Source: Pseudovibrio exalbescens DSM 16456 (GTDB lineage Bacteria; Pseudomonadota; Alphaproteobacteria; Rhizobiales; Stappiaceae). From it: DNA of 64,000 nt. The stretch's first letter is position 1. Each line of letters opens with the position of its first letter. The notes under the pieces were generated by a model. It had not been told where the DNA came from, did not search any database, and worked only from the letters and a program-made list of their open reading frames with translations. Location of the stretch: contig NZ_AUGS01000014.1 of NCBI RefSeq assembly GCF_000422785.1, forward strand, positions 49,487 through 113,486. Direction: 5' to 3'. Positions 63,291 through 64,000 of the stretch are shown one piece after another. A program made the position numbers and the translations under genes.

Positions 63291-63627
63291 TCCTCTACTA
63301 GATCGAGTGTCGGGATATCAGCAATATGAATGTTTATCAACTTTCTACAATAGTATTATATCGTCAATTGTTCTAAATTTATTTAAAATAACTCAGCGTA
63401 AGGCAATTGATTTTCTATTGGATATAAAATGATAAATATCTCAGCCGCAGTAAGATTTAACATTTTTCAGATTATCGATATCAATAATATATTTGATGAT
63501 TAATCATGCTAACTCAATTAAAGGTAGAGTATTAGAGTCAAAAAACGCACCTTTTATTTCACTTATGCAAATTAATCGATTAATCGAGAATCAACTTGAG
63601 CAAATTGGGTCCCTTCGCACGACGCGT
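63291..63627. promoter_or_regulatory. AT-rich promoter region of the biosynthetic operon
   Basis: No gene is seen. A minus-strand TATAAT lies at 63355-63360, about 113 bp before the scaffold start, without a strong -35. Palindromes ATGATTAATCAT (63496-63507) and TTAATCGATTAA (63572-63583) are operator candidates. The base composition is far richer in A and T than the genes beside it. Confidence 0.4.
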
Positions 63628-63690
63628 CTAGGTGGATGCCCGGCGCCACATAAAAACTGCGGATGAGAGAATAATTGCTGCGCCTGCTAG
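63628..63690 (-). pseudogene. C-terminal fragment of a DMT/EamA-like transporter
   Basis: The minus strand reads LAGAAIILSSAVFMWRRAST and then TAG. A glycine-alanine helix followed by WRR and a short tail resembles the last helix of EamA-type permeases. The frame is cut at 63690 by sequence that looks like an IS end. With 20 residues only, the family call is tentative. Confidence 0.35.
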
Positions 63691-64000
63691 GGCCTGTTGA
63701 CAAAGTGGGTTCCCAAATCAGCTGAACTGTGATTCATATGTGGACGCCCCTTATGGCAAGAGCTGTTTTTGTCTTGTTGCGGTGATCGGTTGCTTTCATA
63801 TGTCCGGCCTGTTTTTGCGGCGTGCGTTTGCCGCTGGCCCTGATGGAAATCCGCCGGTGAGGTCCCTGATCAAGATGACGCGCTTTAATGGCGCATTGAA
63901 TCAGACGGGTTTGCCTCTCCATTGGCTCGATCGTTACGCATCATCGACTGCTATTGCCAATTCGGTTCGGGCTGCGTGCGGTTAGGCAGGCTGCCCATAG
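63691..64000. mobile_element. Probable IS end running off the window
   Basis: The sequence changes abruptly at GGCCTGTTGACAAAGTGGG, which resembles the terminus of an insertion sequence. The open frames that follow on both strands (63740-63985 plus, 63734-63922 minus) show no transposase motif I recognise. The element continues beyond the window, so family and completeness cannot be given. Confidence 0.4.

Noticed and set aside
63734..63922. Minus-strand basic protein at the right edge as a gene
   Set aside because: Composition and position fit a shadow frame within a mobile element; no recognised motif and no ribosome binding site.

Overview
The window looks like the chromosome of a heterotrophic, probably marine, alphaproteobacterium of the Rhodobacterales type. 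The grounds are an EIIA-HPr-EI fusion (FruB) beside fruK, TRAP and sugar ABC uptake systems, the five-enzyme Hut route with hutF and hutG, iron-box-like sites before feoAB, and IS30-type remnants. No rRNA, tRNA or CRISPR array was seen. The organism assignment is inference from gene content.

Layout. 1-3741: fructose PTS (fruA partial, fruK, fruB, all minus). 3826-8656: periplasmic binding protein, overlapping hybrid histidine kinase and convergent OmpR-type regulator, probably a sugar sensor. 8869-13376: ferrous iron uptake (feoA, feoB, a Cys-rich FeoB partner) facing two small periplasmic proteins. 13547-19183: sugar ABC importer, a SLOG/LOG-like protein and a DeoR regulator, with two matching TGTAA-N6-TTACA operators. 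19265-24377: mannonate dehydratase, FCD-GntR regulator and a TRAP importer, probably for hexuronates, with a shared candidate operator. 24487-33459: a nitrogen module with a LysR regulator, a biuret-hydrolase-like enzyme, a stand-alone allophanate-hydrolase C-domain protein and an NCS1 permease. These face an operon for a carbamoyltransferase of the FdrA/DUF1116/DUF2877 (AllFGH, oxamate carbamoyltransferase) type plus carbamate kinase. 33460-34232: non-coding, with a striking array in which CA recurs exactly every 10 bp. 34233-41532: complete histidine utilisation locus (hutU-G-H-I minus, hutF-C plus). 41557-42453: broken IS30-family element.

The most interesting part is 42543-63242, a single tightly coupled minus-strand operon of 12 genes. 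It starts with a 64-residue acidic peptide with an excellent ribosome binding site. The peptide's C-terminal half looks like a LanB-recognised leader but has no core: there is no Cys anywhere and no Ser or Thr after residue 32. It is followed by an FMN reductase-like protein, an MFS exporter, an M3-type metallopeptidase, four different LanB-like proteins without a visible elimination domain, two pseudo-STAND/TPR proteins, a DAO-type flavin oxidoreductase and a B12-radical-SAM-like protein whose three cluster cysteines are gone. No LanC, YcaO or separate elimination enzyme is present. This combination fits a PEARL system (peptide aminoacyl-tRNA ligases), in which a scaffold peptide is extended at its C-terminus with amino acids from aminoacyl-tRNAs, the added residues are modified, and a protease releases a small product that is then exported. 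I infer a new multi-PEARL pathway; product and residue specificity cannot be read from the sequence.

The operon is bounded by IS remnants on both sides, a fragment that resembles the end of a DMT transporter gene, and an AT-rich promoter region, which together suggest horizontal acquisition.
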